Assembly: GCF_026167665.1 (NCBI RefSeq) | Contig: NZ_CP098740.1 | Location: forward strand, 1,612,001 to 1,676,000 | Source: Streptomyces drozdowiczii | GTDB lineage: Bacteria > Actinomycetota > Actinomycetes > Streptomycetales > Streptomycetaceae | Direction of reading: 5' to 3' | Length of the DNA stretch: 64,000 bases | In this document: one piece after another, positions 17,563 to 26,061 of the stretch | Layout: every line of letters starts with the position of its first letter | Position numbering within the stretch: the stretch's first letter is position 1 | The notes under the pieces: generated by a model | Database searches by the model: none | Told to the model about the DNA's origin: nothing | Seen by the model: only the letters and a program-made list of their open reading frames with translations | Program-made: the position numbers and the translations under genes

Positions 17563-18450
17563 CTACGCCACGGGGTAGCTCATCGTGAAAAGCTCCCGGG
17601 CGCACGCCAGATCGTGCTCGGAGTGCAGCTGCACCTCCAGGTTCCCGGTGCCGTGGTGGCCGAGCCCAGTTACGTCCCGAGTGAATCCTGGGACAAGGTC
17701 GACCTTGGCCGGGCCGGCCTTGAGGTAGACCAACAGCTTGGTCTTCCGCGGACACACGCACGCAAAGTTCTGCAGCCGCTGGTAGGCCGTGTAGGTCTGG
17801 TTTTCGACCTTGGTGATGTCCTCGCCGAAACCGAGCAAGACCTCGTCGACCGCCGCGGCCAGTTCCTCCATCGCGCTGTCCGGCCTATCGCTGCGCTGCG
17901 CCTTGGCCGTTCCCCGGCGACGCCCCACCTTCGAGGCGGTCCGGCGGCCGGCGGCCGAGGCGACCGTCTCCAGGCCGAAGTTGTCGTCGCCGAAGAACCT
18001 GTAGCGCACGAGGTCGATCGAGTGCCGCTGCTCGCGGACCGCGTGGAGATCGTAGCGCGTGAAGTCGCCGGCGACGCAGATCAGCCTCGGGGCGCTCCAC
18101 AACACCCGGGCCGCGGCCCCCGATCCGAGCCGCTCGCGCACCAGGCGCCGAAAGGCGTCCCTGTGGTCCATCAGCCAGGCCATGTAGAACAGGCCCTGGT
18201 TGATCACGCCAGGATCCGTCGATCGCTTGTACTCAACGATCACCGGGGCGCCGTTCTCGTCGATGCCCAGTGAGTCGAGCCGGCCGCCGTGTACCGGCCC
18301 GGTGCTGTACTCGCTAGCCAGGAACGTCACGCCGAGCATGGCCTCCATGTGCGCCTCGACGAGGTCCTGCACCTCGGCCTCTTCATCGGCCAGCCGCGGC
18401 ACGACTTCGGACACGCCGCCCTTCGTACTGAACAGCTTCAGCCCTGACAC
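17563..18450 (-). CDS. DUF5655 protein with N-terminal nuclease-like domain
   Basis: This 295-residue protein has two parts. The N-terminal part contains GGRLDSLG (aspartate 59) and VIVEYKRS (glutamate 73, lysine 75), which is the arrangement of PD-(D/E)XK endonucleases. The C-terminal part, from about residue 195, matches the DUF5655 pattern with QTYTAYQRLQNFACV and KTKLLVYLK. Proteins of this build are widespread in bacteria, often beside defence genes, and their activity is not established. It is transcribed in the same direction as the helicase operon but separated from it by about 600 bases, so it is probably an independent unit. No break is visible. Confidence 0.75.
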   Translation of the reverse strand: MSGLKLFSTKGGVSEVVPRLADEEAEVQDLVEAHMEAMLGVTFLASEYSTGPVHGGRLDSLGIDENGAPVIVEYKRSTDPGVINQGLFYMAWLMDHRDAFRRLVRERLGSGAAARVLWSAPRLICVAGDFTRYDLHAVREQRHSIDLVRYRFFGDDNFGLETVASAAGRRTASKVGRRRGTAKAQRSDRPDSAMEELAAAVDEVLLGFGEDITKVENQTYTAYQRLQNFACVCPRKTKLLVYLKAGPAKVDLVPGFTRDVTGLGHHGTGNLEVQLHSEHDLACARELFTMSYPVA

Positions 18451-18601
18451 CTCCCCCCTTCGCCGACCTGGCCCGACACGCAGGGGCCGAGACTATTTCC
18501 GGCTCGGGTGAAGCGGTATCCGATTCAGCTGTTCGCTACAGAGCGTAATCGCCGTCGAGTGGAAGTCCAGAGTGCCGGCAGAGCGGGTCAGCCACCAAGA
18601 A

Positions 18602-18643
18602 GCCGCCTCCCCGACAGGGCAACAGCCCGGCCGGAGAGGCGGC
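18602..18643. terminator. Hairpin at the edge of the island, possible terminator
   Basis: An 8-base-pair stem (18602-18609 with 18636-18643) encloses a loop that can itself fold. The plus strand continues with CCTTTTCC. No plus-strand gene ends nearby, so it may be the scar of a lost gene or act as a barrier between the island and the core. Confidence 0.35.
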
Positions 18644-18682
18644 CTTTTCCACATGACAAACCGTCAGGAAAAGCGCCCGGCG

Positions 18683-18758
18683 TGCGTCAAACGTGCGTCA
18701 CGTGCGTCAGATTTGCGTCAAGATATCGCCCGTAACGCACGTAGCGCACATAACGCAC
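18683..18758. repeat. Array of TGCGTCA repeats followed by inverted ACGCAC repeats
   Basis: Four copies of TGCGTCA start at 18683, 18694, 18703 and 18714. After 12 bases without repeats come three units of the form TAACGCAC or TAGCGCAC at 18733, 18742 and 18751, spaced nine bases apart. The second set is the near complement of the first, so the whole block can fold into a long interrupted hairpin. It lies 18 bases beyond the 3' end of the RNA methyltransferase gene and upstream of the DUF5655 gene. It resembles iterons or a multimeric operator, but the function is unknown. Confidence 0.7.
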
Positions 18759-18776
18759 ACTCGCCAAAACCACAGG

Positions 18777-20132
18777 TCAGCGGCCCTTCTCGACCGGCTC
18801 CAGAATCGCCACGCACTCCACATGGTGCGTCATCGGGAACAGATCGAACGCCCGCAGCGTCCGCACCCGGTATCCGCCCTCCGCGAAGTACGAGATGTCC
18901 CGCGCCAGCGCCGCCGGGTCGCAGGCCACGTACGCGATGCGGCGGGCGCCCAGGGCGACGAGCTGCTTCACCGTGGCGCGGCCGGCGCCCGCGCGGGGCG
19001 GGTCCAGGACGATGAGGTCGCATTCGGTGATGCCCGTGCGGGGCAGGACCTGGTCGACCTTGCCGTGCTCGATGCGGACGCGGTCCAGGTCCGCCAGGTT
19101 GTGGCGGGCGTCCTCCACCGCGCGCTTGCCGGACTCGATGCCGAGGACCGCGCCCTTCTCGCCGATGCGCTGGCCGATGGCACCGGCGAAGAGGCCGACG
19201 CCGCAGTAGAGGTCGAGGGCGGTGTCGTTCTTACGGGGCAGCAGGCCCTGCATGACCGCGCGGACCAGGGTGTTCGCGGCCTGCGGGTGGACCTGCCAGA
19301 AGCCGCCGGAGCCGACCCGGTACGTGCGGTCGTCGGCGCGCTCCCGGACGAAGCCGCGGCCGTGCACCCGGTGCACGCCGCCGTCGCGTTCGTCCACGCG
19401 GAGCACGGAGACCGGCTTGTCCAGCTCGACCAGGGGCAGCCGGCCGCCCGGGCGGGGCGTCAGGATGACCTGGCGGTCGTGGGAGCCGGTGGCGGCGATG
19501 GCCTCCACCGTGGCCATCTGCGGCCAGTCCTGCTGCTCGACGCCCAGCTCGGAGACCCCGGGCGCGGCGATCATGCAGTGGTCGATGATCTCGATGTCGT
19601 GCGAGCGGTGCTTCCGCAGCCCGACCCGGCCGTCCTCGTCGATCGCGTACTGCACCCGGGTCCGCCAGGCCGGCACCTCGCCCGCCGGGAGCTTGTCGCC
19701 CTCGGCCGGCATGACCGTGCCGTCCCAGCCCGCCTCCTCCGGGGTGAGGCCCGCGAGGCGCTGGAGCTGTTCGGCGATGACCTCGCCCTTCAGGCGGCGC
19801 TGGGCGCCCGGCTTGGCGTGCTGCCAGTCGCAGCCGCCGCACTTGCCGGGGCCCGCGAACGGGCAGGGGGCCGGCACCCGGTCCTTCGACGCCTCGATGA
19901 TCTCCACCGCGTCCGCGCGCAGGAAGCGCGAGTCCTCGGCACCGTCGGTGATCCGCGCGACGACCTTCTCACCCGGCAGGGTGTGGCGTACGAACAGCAC
20001 CCGGCCCTCGTCCGTGCGGGCGATGCAGTGGCCGCCGTGCGCGACCGGGCCGACCTCGACCTCGTACTCCCGCCCGACCAGCGACTCCGGCTGCGTCTCC
20101 CCGGTCTGCGGCGACGTGGATTCGTTCTGCAT
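18777..20132 (-). CDS. TRAM-domain class I SAM-dependent RNA methyltransferase (TrmA/RlmD family)
   Basis: This 451-residue protein methylates uridine in rRNA or tRNA. The N-terminal TRAM domain (residues about 18-80) binds RNA. The iron-sulfur cysteines follow, with the form PCPFAG, KCGGCDWQH and a later cysteine in IDHCMI. The C-terminal SAM domain shows DLYCGVGLFAG, LDPPRAG and the catalytic-cysteine motif YVACDP. Length and motif order are normal. It is the first core gene right of the island and lies 109 bases downstream of the permease on the same strand. Confidence 0.88.
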   Translation of the reverse strand: MQNESTSPQTGETQPESLVGREYEVEVGPVAHGGHCIARTDEGRVLFVRHTLPGEKVVARITDGAEDSRFLRADAVEIIEASKDRVPAPCPFAGPGKCGGCDWQHAKPGAQRRLKGEVIAEQLQRLAGLTPEEAGWDGTVMPAEGDKLPAGEVPAWRTRVQYAIDEDGRVGLRKHRSHDIEIIDHCMIAAPGVSELGVEQQDWPQMATVEAIAATGSHDRQVILTPRPGGRLPLVELDKPVSVLRVDERDGGVHRVHGRGFVRERADDRTYRVGSGGFWQVHPQAANTLVRAVMQGLLPRKNDTALDLYCGVGLFAGAIGQRIGEKGAVLGIESGKRAVEDARHNLADLDRVRIEHGKVDQVLPRTGITECDLIVLDPPRAGAGRATVKQLVALGARRIAYVACDPAALARDISYFAEGGYRVRTLRAFDLFPMTHHVECVAILEPVEKGR

Positions 20133-20241
20133 GAGGGGGTGGCTCCAGAGAGGGAAGGGGACGGTCCGCGGGCGGACGACAACAACCTACGAGTCTACGT
20201 GCGTGTCGTCCGACCGCCGACCACCTCCGCGGTCCCCCGCC

Positions 20242-22290
20242 TCAGCCCTTCGGCGTCGGTTCCTTCTGCTTGCGCTCCACCGGTCCCCGGCGCACCGAGC
20301 CCGGAGCGCTCCAGTCGGCACGCCTGCGGGCGCGCTTCTTCGCCGCCTCGGAGGACTCCAGCTGGTACGGGACCGAGGTGACCATCACACCGGGCGTGAA
20401 GAGCAGCCGGCCCTTGAGCCTGAGGGCGCTCTGGTTGTGCAGCAGGTGCTCGTACCAGTGCCCGACCACGTACTCCGGGATGTAGACGCTCACCACATCG
20501 CGCGGGCTCTCCCGGCGCAGGCTCTTGACGTACTCGATGACCGGGCGGGTCACCTCGCGGTACGGGGAGTCGAGGATCTTCAGCGGTACGTTGATGCCGC
20601 GCCGCTCCCAGTCCTCCCTGAGGGCCTTCGTCTCGGCCGGGTCCACGCTGATCGACAGCGCCTCAAGGTGGTCCGTGCGGATCAGCTTGGCGTAGGCGAG
20701 CGCGCGCAGCGTGGGGCGGTGGAGCTTGGAGACCAGGACGATCGAGTGGACCCGGGAGGGGCGGATCGACTCGTCCGGGGCGGTCTCGTCGGCGGAGATC
20801 TCCTCCGCGACCCGGTCGTAGTGCTTGCGGATCGCGGTCATGGTGCCGAAGAAGATCACCATGCCGAGGAGCGCCACCCAGGCGCCGTGGGTGAACTTCG
20901 TGGCGAGGACGACGACGAGCACCAGACCGGTGAAGAAGGCGCCGAAGGTGTTGATCGCCCGGGAGCGGATCATGTGGCGGCGCTTGGCCTGGTCCTTCTC
21001 GACGGCCAGATGGCGGTTCCAGTGCCGGACCATGCCGGTCTGGCTCAGCGTGAACGAGACGAACACGCCGACGATGTACAGCTGGATGAGCCGGGTCGAG
21101 TCGGCCCCGTAGATCACGACCAGCAGGATCGCGGCGCCGGCCAGCAGCACGATGCCGTTGGAGAAGGCGAGCCGGTCGCCGCGGGTGTGCAGCTGGCGGG
21201 GCAGGTAGCGGTCCTGGGCCAGGATCGAGCCGAGCAGCGGGAAGCCGTTGTACGCGGTGTTCGCGGCCAGGAAGAGGACGAGGGCGGTGGCGGCGGCGAG
21301 GATCACGAAGAAGAACGTGCCGTCGCCGAAGACCGCGGCCGCGACCTGCGAGATGACCGGGTCCTGGGTGAAGCCGGAGCCGACCGGGCGGCCGTTGCTG
21401 ATCAGGTCCTTCGCCGGGTTCTCCGCCATCTTGACGTCGGTGGCCATGGCCAGGCCGATGATGCCGCAGAACATGGTGACGGCGAGCAGGCCCATCATCG
21501 CGAGCGTGGTCGCGGCGTTCTTGCTCTTCGGCTTGCGGAAGGCCGGCACGCCGTTGCTGATCGCCTCGACACCGGTGAGCGCCGCGCATCCGGAGGAGAA
21601 GGCGCGCAGCAGCAGGAAGACGAGCGCGAAACCGGCGAGCCCCTGGTGCTCGGGCTTGATCGTGTACGCGGAGGTCGGGGCGTGCATGGTGTCGCCGAGG
21701 ACGAGCCCGCGGAAGGCGCCCCAGATGATCATGATGAAGACGCCGGCCACGAAGAGGTACGTGGGGATGGCGAAGAGCTTCCCGGACTCCTTGACCCCGC
21801 GCAGGTTCATCAGGGTCAGCAGGACGATGGCGGCGACCGCGCACCCCGTCTTGTGCTCGACCACGAAGGGGATGGCCGAGCCCAGGTTCTCCACGCCGGA
21901 GGCGATCGACACGGCCACGGTCAGGACGTAGTCGACCAGCAGCGCGCTGGCGACGGTCAGCCCGGCCTTGGGGCCGAGGTTGGTGGTGGCGACCTCGTAG
22001 TCGCCGCCGCCGCTCGGGTAGGCGTGGACGTTCTGCCGGTAGGAGGCGACGACCGTGAACATCAGGACCACGACCGCGACCGCGATCCAGGGACTGAAGT
22101 GGTACGCCGACACACCCGCGATGGACAGCACGAGGAGGACTTCTCCGGGTGCGTACGCCACCGAGGACAGCGGGTCGGATGCGAAGACGGGGAGCGCGAT
22201 GCGCTTGGGGAGGAGCGTCTCCCCCAGCTTGTCGCTGCGCAGGGCCCGTCCGATCAGGATCCGTTTGGGCACGTCGGTCAGTTTGGACAC
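20242..22290 (-). CDS. APC-family amino acid permease with C-terminal cytoplasmic domain
   Basis: The protein has about 12 hydrophobic segments in the first 490 residues, beginning with the APC hallmark FASDPLSSVAYAPGE and followed by YPSGGGDYEVA. The last 180 residues are a soluble domain. I chose GTG 22290 (product of 682 residues) because the conserved family start VSKLTDVPKR begins there; the longer open frame upstream is arginine-rich shadow sequence. A TACGAT -10-like element lies only about 12 bases before the start, so the message may have almost no leader. Many Streptomyces carry this gene next to the RNA methyltransferase and the divergent TrkA genes. The substrate is not predictable; a potassium link is possible given its neighbours. 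Confidence 0.85.
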   Translation of the reverse strand: MSKLTDVPKRILIGRALRSDKLGETLLPKRIALPVFASDPLSSVAYAPGEVLLVLSIAGVSAYHFSPWIAVAVVVLMFTVVASYRQNVHAYPSGGGDYEVATTNLGPKAGLTVASALLVDYVLTVAVSIASGVENLGSAIPFVVEHKTGCAVAAIVLLTLMNLRGVKESGKLFAIPTYLFVAGVFIMIIWGAFRGLVLGDTMHAPTSAYTIKPEHQGLAGFALVFLLLRAFSSGCAALTGVEAISNGVPAFRKPKSKNAATTLAMMGLLAVTMFCGIIGLAMATDVKMAENPAKDLISNGRPVGSGFTQDPVISQVAAAVFGDGTFFFVILAAATALVLFLAANTAYNGFPLLGSILAQDRYLPRQLHTRGDRLAFSNGIVLLAGAAILLVVIYGADSTRLIQLYIVGVFVSFTLSQTGMVRHWNRHLAVEKDQAKRRHMIRSRAINTFGAFFTGLVLVVVLATKFTHGAWVALLGMVIFFGTMTAIRKHYDRVAEEISADETAPDESIRPSRVHSIVLVSKLHRPTLRALAYAKLIRTDHLEALSISVDPAETKALREDWERRGINVPLKILDSPYREVTRPVIEYVKSLRRESPRDVVSVYIPEYVVGHWYEHLLHNQSALRLKGRLLFTPGVMVTSVPYQLESSEAAKKRARRRADWSAPGSVRRGPVERKQKEPTPKG

Positions 22291-22621
22291 GCAGAGGATC
22301 GTAAGGGTTCCGTATGGGGCCCGCCCCCGCTGCACCGGCGTGGCCCGCCAATCTCCTGCACTCGGCCGGAAACGCCACGGAATCCTTAACGCAATCCTTG
22401 CGCCACGGCGCCGGGAAGCGCCCCGGGCACGTCGTCTTCGCCACACCCGGGCCGCGATGCGCACACTCGGATGAGGCGACGCGACCGGCGCCGCATAAGC
22501 TCGTAAGCGGGCGACGGGACACACCGTTGCCCCGTTGTTTGCCCGGCCAGCCGAGGAAAGAGTGTGAGCAGGGTGTTTTCGCAGGTCAGCCGGACGACCA
22601 GGACTGCGAGGTAGGCGCAAG
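22291..22621. other. Divergent promoter region between permease and TrkA genes
   Basis: This stretch of 331 bases holds no gene. It must contain the promoters of the permease on the minus strand and the TrkA pair on the plus strand. The TACGAT at the permease end is the only element I would point to. Confidence 0.5.
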
Positions 22622-23290
22622 GTGCACATCGTCATCATGGGCTGCGGGCGAGTGGGAGCCGCTCTCGCGCAGACCCTGGAGCAGCAGGGGCACACGGTCG
22701 CCGTCATCGACCAGGACCCCACGGCGTTCCGGCGCCTCGGCTCCGGGTTCGGCGGCCGTCGCGTCACCGGGGTCGGGTTCGACCAGGACACGCTGCGCGA
22801 GGCGGGAATCGAGGAGGCCGGCGCGTTCGCGGCGGTGAGCTCCGGCGACAACTCCAACATCATCGCGGCCCGGGTGGCGCGCGAGATGTTCGGCATCGAG
22901 AACGTCGCGGCCCGGATCTACGACCCCCGGCGCGCCGAGGTGTACCAGCGGCTGGGCATCCCGACCGTCGCGACGGTGCGCTGGACGGCGGACCAGATGC
23001 TGCGCCGGCTGCTGCCGTCGGGCGCGGAGCCGCTGTGGCGCGACCCGAGCGGCGGGGTGCAGCTCGCGGAGGTGCACACCACGCCGTCCTGGATCGGCCA
23101 CAAGATCAGCACGCTCCAGGAGGAGACGGGCGTGCGCGTCGCGTTCCTCACCCGGTTGGGCGAAGCGATTCTGCCGTCGTCGCAGACGGTGCTCCAGGAG
23201 GGCGACCTCGTCCACGTCATGATGCGTACGGACGAGATCGCGAAGGTCGAGGCGGCCTTCGCCGAGGGCCCCGAGGAGGGCGGTCACTGA
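22622..23290 (+). CDS. TrkA-type potassium-channel regulatory subunit, first of a pair
   Basis: This 222-residue cytoplasmic protein has an N-terminal Rossmann domain (RCK/TrkA-N) with GCGRVGAALA at residues 7-16 and an acidic residue ending strand two, so it binds NAD(H). A TrkA-C domain follows from about residue 135. It starts with GTG behind AGGTAGG. Such proteins gate Trk/Ktr potassium transporters and often bind c-di-AMP through TrkA-C. Its stop overlaps the ATG of the second TrkA gene in TGATG. No TrkH/KtrB-type channel gene is adjacent, so the partner lies elsewhere or is the nearby permease. Confidence 0.85.
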   Translation: MHIVIMGCGRVGAALAQTLEQQGHTVAVIDQDPTAFRRLGSGFGGRRVTGVGFDQDTLREAGIEEAGAFAAVSSGDNSNIIAARVAREMFGIENVAARIYDPRRAEVYQRLGIPTVATVRWTADQMLRRLLPSGAEPLWRDPSGGVQLAEVHTTPSWIGHKISTLQEETGVRVAFLTRLGEAILPSSQTVLQEGDLVHVMMRTDEIAKVEAAFAEGPEEGGH

Positions 23291-23967
23291 TGCGTGTCGC
23301 GATTGCCGGGGCCGGTGCGGTGGGGCGTTCCATCGCGGGCGAGCTGCTGGAGAACGGGCACGAGGTGCTGCTCGTGGACAAGGCGCCGACCGCCATCTCG
23401 GTGGAGCGGGTGCCGATGGCCGAGTGGCTGCTCGCGGACGCCTGCGAGATCACGTCGCTGGACGAGGCGGCGCTCCAGCGCTGCAACGTCGTGATCGCGG
23501 CGACGGGCGACGACAAGGTGAACCTGGTCGTCTCGCTGCTGGCCAAGACCGAGTACGGCGTGCCGAGGGTCGTCGCCCGGGTGAACAACCCGAAGAACGA
23601 GTGGCTGTTCAACGAGTCGTGGGGCGTCGATGTGGCGGTCTCCACGCCGCGTCTGATGTCGGCGCTGGTCGAGGAGGCGGTGAGCGTCGGCGACCTGGTC
23701 CGGCTGCTGCGCTTCAGCCACGGCGACGCGAACCTGGTGGAGCTGACGCTGCCGCCGGAGTCGGCGCTGGCGGGGACCCAGGTCGGGGAGGTCGCCTGGC
23801 CGGAGGACACCTCGCTGGTGACGATCATCCGGGGTCAGCGGGTGCTGACGCCGAGCCCGGAGGAGAGCCTGGAGGCCGGTGACGAGCTGCTGTTCGTGGC
23901 CGCGCAGGCGCGCGAGGAGCAGCTGGAGGACCTGCTGTCGGTCCGCCGGGGCGACTCGGAGGCGTAA
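23290..23967 (+). CDS. TrkA-type potassium-channel regulatory subunit, second of a pair
   Basis: This 225-residue protein has the same layout as the gene before it: GAGAVGRSIAG at the N-terminus for nucleotide binding, then IAATGDDKVNLV, and a TrkA-C domain at the end. The two are clearly paralogues but not recent copies. Overlapping translation suggests they form a mixed complex. The ATG is fixed by the TGATG junction. A perfect 23-base-pair hairpin follows five bases after the stop. Confidence 0.86.
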   Translation: MRVAIAGAGAVGRSIAGELLENGHEVLLVDKAPTAISVERVPMAEWLLADACEITSLDEAALQRCNVVIAATGDDKVNLVVSLLAKTEYGVPRVVARVNNPKNEWLFNESWGVDVAVSTPRLMSALVEEAVSVGDLVRLLRFSHGDANLVELTLPPESALAGTQVGEVAWPEDTSLVTIIRGQRVLTPSPEESLEAGDELLFVAAQAREEQLEDLLSVRRGDSEA

Positions 23968-23971
23968 GGCA

Positions 23972-24021
23972 TACGAAGAGGGGGCCCCGTCACCGGCTGG
24001 TGACGGGGCCCCCTCTTCGTA
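23972..24021. terminator. Strong bidirectional terminator
   Basis: A perfect 23-base-pair stem (23972-23994 with 23999-24021) has the four-base loop GGCT. It fills the whole gap between the convergent TrkA and DUF3159 genes and would stop transcription from both sides. Confidence 0.92.
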
Positions 24022-24025
24022 CGTC

Positions 24026-24781
24026 TCAGAACTCCTGGCCCCTGGCCGCTTCGGCGGCGGCCGTTTTGCGGGCCTTCTCGGCCTCCTCCTCCGCCTCCAT
24101 CTCGGCGAAGACGTCGATCGGCGGGGGCGCCTTGGCGAGGAAGACCCAGGTCAGGTAGACCGCCAGCAGGAACGGCGGGATCTTCAGCGCGACCAGGACC
24201 CAGCCGAACTGGGTGGTGTCGGCCCACCAGTACAGCGGGAAGAGGATCGCGCACTTGGCGAGCAGGATCAGCCCCCAGGCGTAGCTGGCCTTGGTGTACG
24301 CCTTCTTGCGGCCGGGGTTGCGGGTGCGCCAGGAGAGGTTCTCCTTGAAGACCGGGCCCAGGATGAGGCCGATCAGCGGCAGGCCGGCGACGGCGGTGAC
24401 CAGGTAGGCCAGGGCGAGGCCCAGGGTGTAGAGCATGCCGGGGAGGTAGAAGTCCTTGGCGTTGCCCGTCATCTTGGCGAAGACCACGCCGAAGGCCACC
24501 CCGAAGACGCCGCTGAAGGCGTGCTTGACGGTGTCCTTGCGGATCAGCCGGACGACCACGAGCGCCAGCGACACCGCCAGGGCCGCGATGGCCGAGTAGG
24601 TGAGGTTCTTGTTGATGGTGAAGATCGTGACGAAGAGCAGCCCGGGCAGGACCGTCTCCACCATGCCCCTCACGCCGCCGAAGGCTTCGAAGAGCGCGGC
24701 CTCGGTGACCGCCCTGCTGTCGGCCTCCTGCTGGTCGGTGGTGCGGTCCGTGTCGGACGTCGGCTTGTCGAGAGACGTCAC
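24026..24781 (-). CDS. DUF3159 integral membrane protein
   Basis: This 251-residue protein has about six hydrophobic segments between residues 45 and 215 and matches the actinobacterial DUF3159 family (ALFEAFGGVRGMVETVLPG at the start, NPGRKKAYTKAS near residue 155). The N-terminal tail is acidic and the C-terminal tail is rich in Glu and Ala; both are probably cytoplasmic. The function is unknown. It starts three bases after the OB-fold gene ends, so the two are one operon, a constant pairing in actinobacteria. Confidence 0.85.
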   Translation of the reverse strand: MTSLDKPTSDTDRTTDQQEADSRAVTEAALFEAFGGVRGMVETVLPGLLFVTIFTINKNLTYSAIAALAVSLALVVVRLIRKDTVKHAFSGVFGVAFGVVFAKMTGNAKDFYLPGMLYTLGLALAYLVTAVAGLPLIGLILGPVFKENLSWRTRNPGRKKAYTKASYAWGLILLAKCAILFPLYWWADTTQFGWVLVALKIPPFLLAVYLTWVFLAKAPPPIDVFAEMEAEEEAEKARKTAAAEAARGQEF

Positions 24782-24784
24782 CGG

Positions 24785-25201
24785 CTACTCCTTGCCGAGC
24801 GGTCGGAGTTCGTATTTGGGGTTGAACAGCACCCGGCGGCCGTGGCTCATGGCGATCCGGCCGGAGGCGATGAGCTTGCGGCCCGGTTCTATGCCCTGGA
24901 TGGAGCGGCGGCCGAGCCAGACCACGTCGAGCGGCGCGGTGCCGTCGAAGAGCTCCGCCTCCAGGGCGGGCACTCCGGCGCGCGGCCGCAGGGTGACCGT
25001 CCGCAAGGTACCAGTGACCTTCACGATCTGGCGGTCGGTGCATTCGGAGATCCGGGTGCACCCCGATGCCTGCGAGTCCTCCTCCAGCTCCTCGCACTCC
25101 AGGTCCTCCTGGGAGCTGGAAAGCCGGTCGAGCATGCGCCGGAAGCGACCGGAAGGCCGGTCGCCCTTGTGGGGCTTCTCGGATCGAGGGACAGCGCTCA
25201 T
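24785..25201 (-). CDS. OB-fold nucleic-acid-binding domain protein
   Basis: This small soluble protein of 138 residues has an OB-fold of the tRNA-anticodon/RecG-wedge type in its second half (VKVTGTLRTVTLRP, then ALEAELFDGTAPLDVVWLGRR). The first 50 residues are charged and include EDLECEELEEDSQASGC. I chose ATG 25201 (MSAVPRSEKP); the frame reaches further upstream, but that part is not protein-like. It is co-transcribed with DUF3159. A role in binding single-stranded nucleic acid is known only at the fold level. Confidence 0.8.
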   Translation of the reverse strand: MSAVPRSEKPHKGDRPSGRFRRMLDRLSSSQEDLECEELEEDSQASGCTRISECTDRQIVKVTGTLRTVTLRPRAGVPALEAELFDGTAPLDVVWLGRRSIQGIEPGRKLIASGRIAMSHGRRVLFNPKYELRPLGKE

Positions 25202-25288
25202 ACCCGAAGGGTACCGGTCCTGCGAGGTCATGGCGGGTGGCCGCCGTCTCACCCGTACGGGGGACGGGTGCGGGCCCGTCCGCCGGTT

Positions 25289-25981
25289 TCAGGCGCGCTC
25301 GAAGCGGTAACCCATGCCGGGTTCGGTGACGAAGTGGCGGGGGTGGGAGGGGTCCGCCTCCAGCTTCCGCCTGAGCTGGGCCATGTAGACGCGCAGGTAG
25401 TTGGTCTCGGTGCCGTACGAGGGCCCCCAGACCTCCTGGAGCAGTTGGCGCTGGCTGACGAGCCGGCCGCCGTTGCGGACCAGGACCTCCAGGAGGTGCC
25501 ACTCGGTGGGCGTGAGCCGCACGTCGCGGCCGTCGCGGTGGACCTTCTTCGCGGCGAGGTCGACGGTGAAGCCCTCGGTCTCCACGATGACGACCTGGTC
25601 GCCGCCGTCCTGGCCGACCGGCTCGGCCCGGCGCACCGCGGCCCGCAGCCGGGCCAGCAGTTCGTCCATGCCGAAGGGCTTGGTCACGTAGTCGTCGGCC
25701 CCCGCGTCCAGCGCCTCGACCTTCTCGTCGGAGGTGTGGCGGGCCGAGAGGACCAGGATCGGGACCCGGGTCCAGCCGCGCAGGCCCCGGATCACGTCGA
25801 CGCCGTCCATGTCGGGCAGCCCGAGGTCGAGCACGACGACGTCCGGGTGGCGGGTGGCGGCGAGCTGGAGGGCGGTGGCCCCGTCGGGCGCGGCGTCCAC
25901 CTCGTACTTGCGCGCCTTCAGGTTGATCACGAGGGCGCGTACGATCTGCGGCTCGTCGTCGACCACAAGCACCCGGGTCAT
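25289..25981 (-). CDS. kdpE: KdpE, OmpR-type response regulator
   Basis: This 230-residue protein has a receiver domain with the phosphorylated aspartate at 52 (VVVLDLGLP) and the conserved lysine in YVTKPFG. A winged-helix DNA-binding domain follows (RLTPTEWHLLEVLV, ending HFVTEPGMGYRFE). It starts with ATG 25981, 80 bases after the end of kdpD. Phosphorylated by KdpD, it activates the kdp transport genes when potassium is scarce. Its closeness to kdpD and kdpFABC leaves little doubt about identity. Confidence 0.93.
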   Translation of the reverse strand: MTRVLVVDDEPQIVRALVINLKARKYEVDAAPDGATALQLAATRHPDVVVLDLGLPDMDGVDVIRGLRGWTRVPILVLSARHTSDEKVEALDAGADDYVTKPFGMDELLARLRAAVRRAEPVGQDGGDQVVIVETEGFTVDLAAKKVHRDGRDVRLTPTEWHLLEVLVRNGGRLVSQRQLLQEVWGPSYGTETNYLRVYMAQLRRKLEADPSHPRHFVTEPGMGYRFERA

Positions 25982-26061
25982 CGGGGTCCTGCCTTTCTGC
26001 TGGGCGTACGTCGGTGCGGGGAGCTGCGGGAGATCCGGGCGGTCCGGGCGGTCGGCGCGGT

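Noticed and set aside
1..18500. SspE-type single-gene effector (DUF262/DUF1524)
   Set aside because: No frame in the island shows the expected motifs; it could lie left of the window.
18683..18758. Short repeats considered as a CRISPR array
   Set aside because: Units are only 7-8 bases, spacing is 9-11 bases and direction changes within the block; no cas genes are present.
18451..18776. tRNA gene or integrase site at the island border
   Set aside because: I could not fold a cloverleaf or find an integrase gene; only a hairpin and the repeat array are visible.
19222..22389. Very long plus-strand open frame opposite the RNA methyltransferase and permease
   Set aside because: It is rich in Arg, Ala, Gly, Asp and Val with no family pattern and no start signal. 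It is the usual antisense shadow of high-GC genes; the minus-strand genes have clear motifs.
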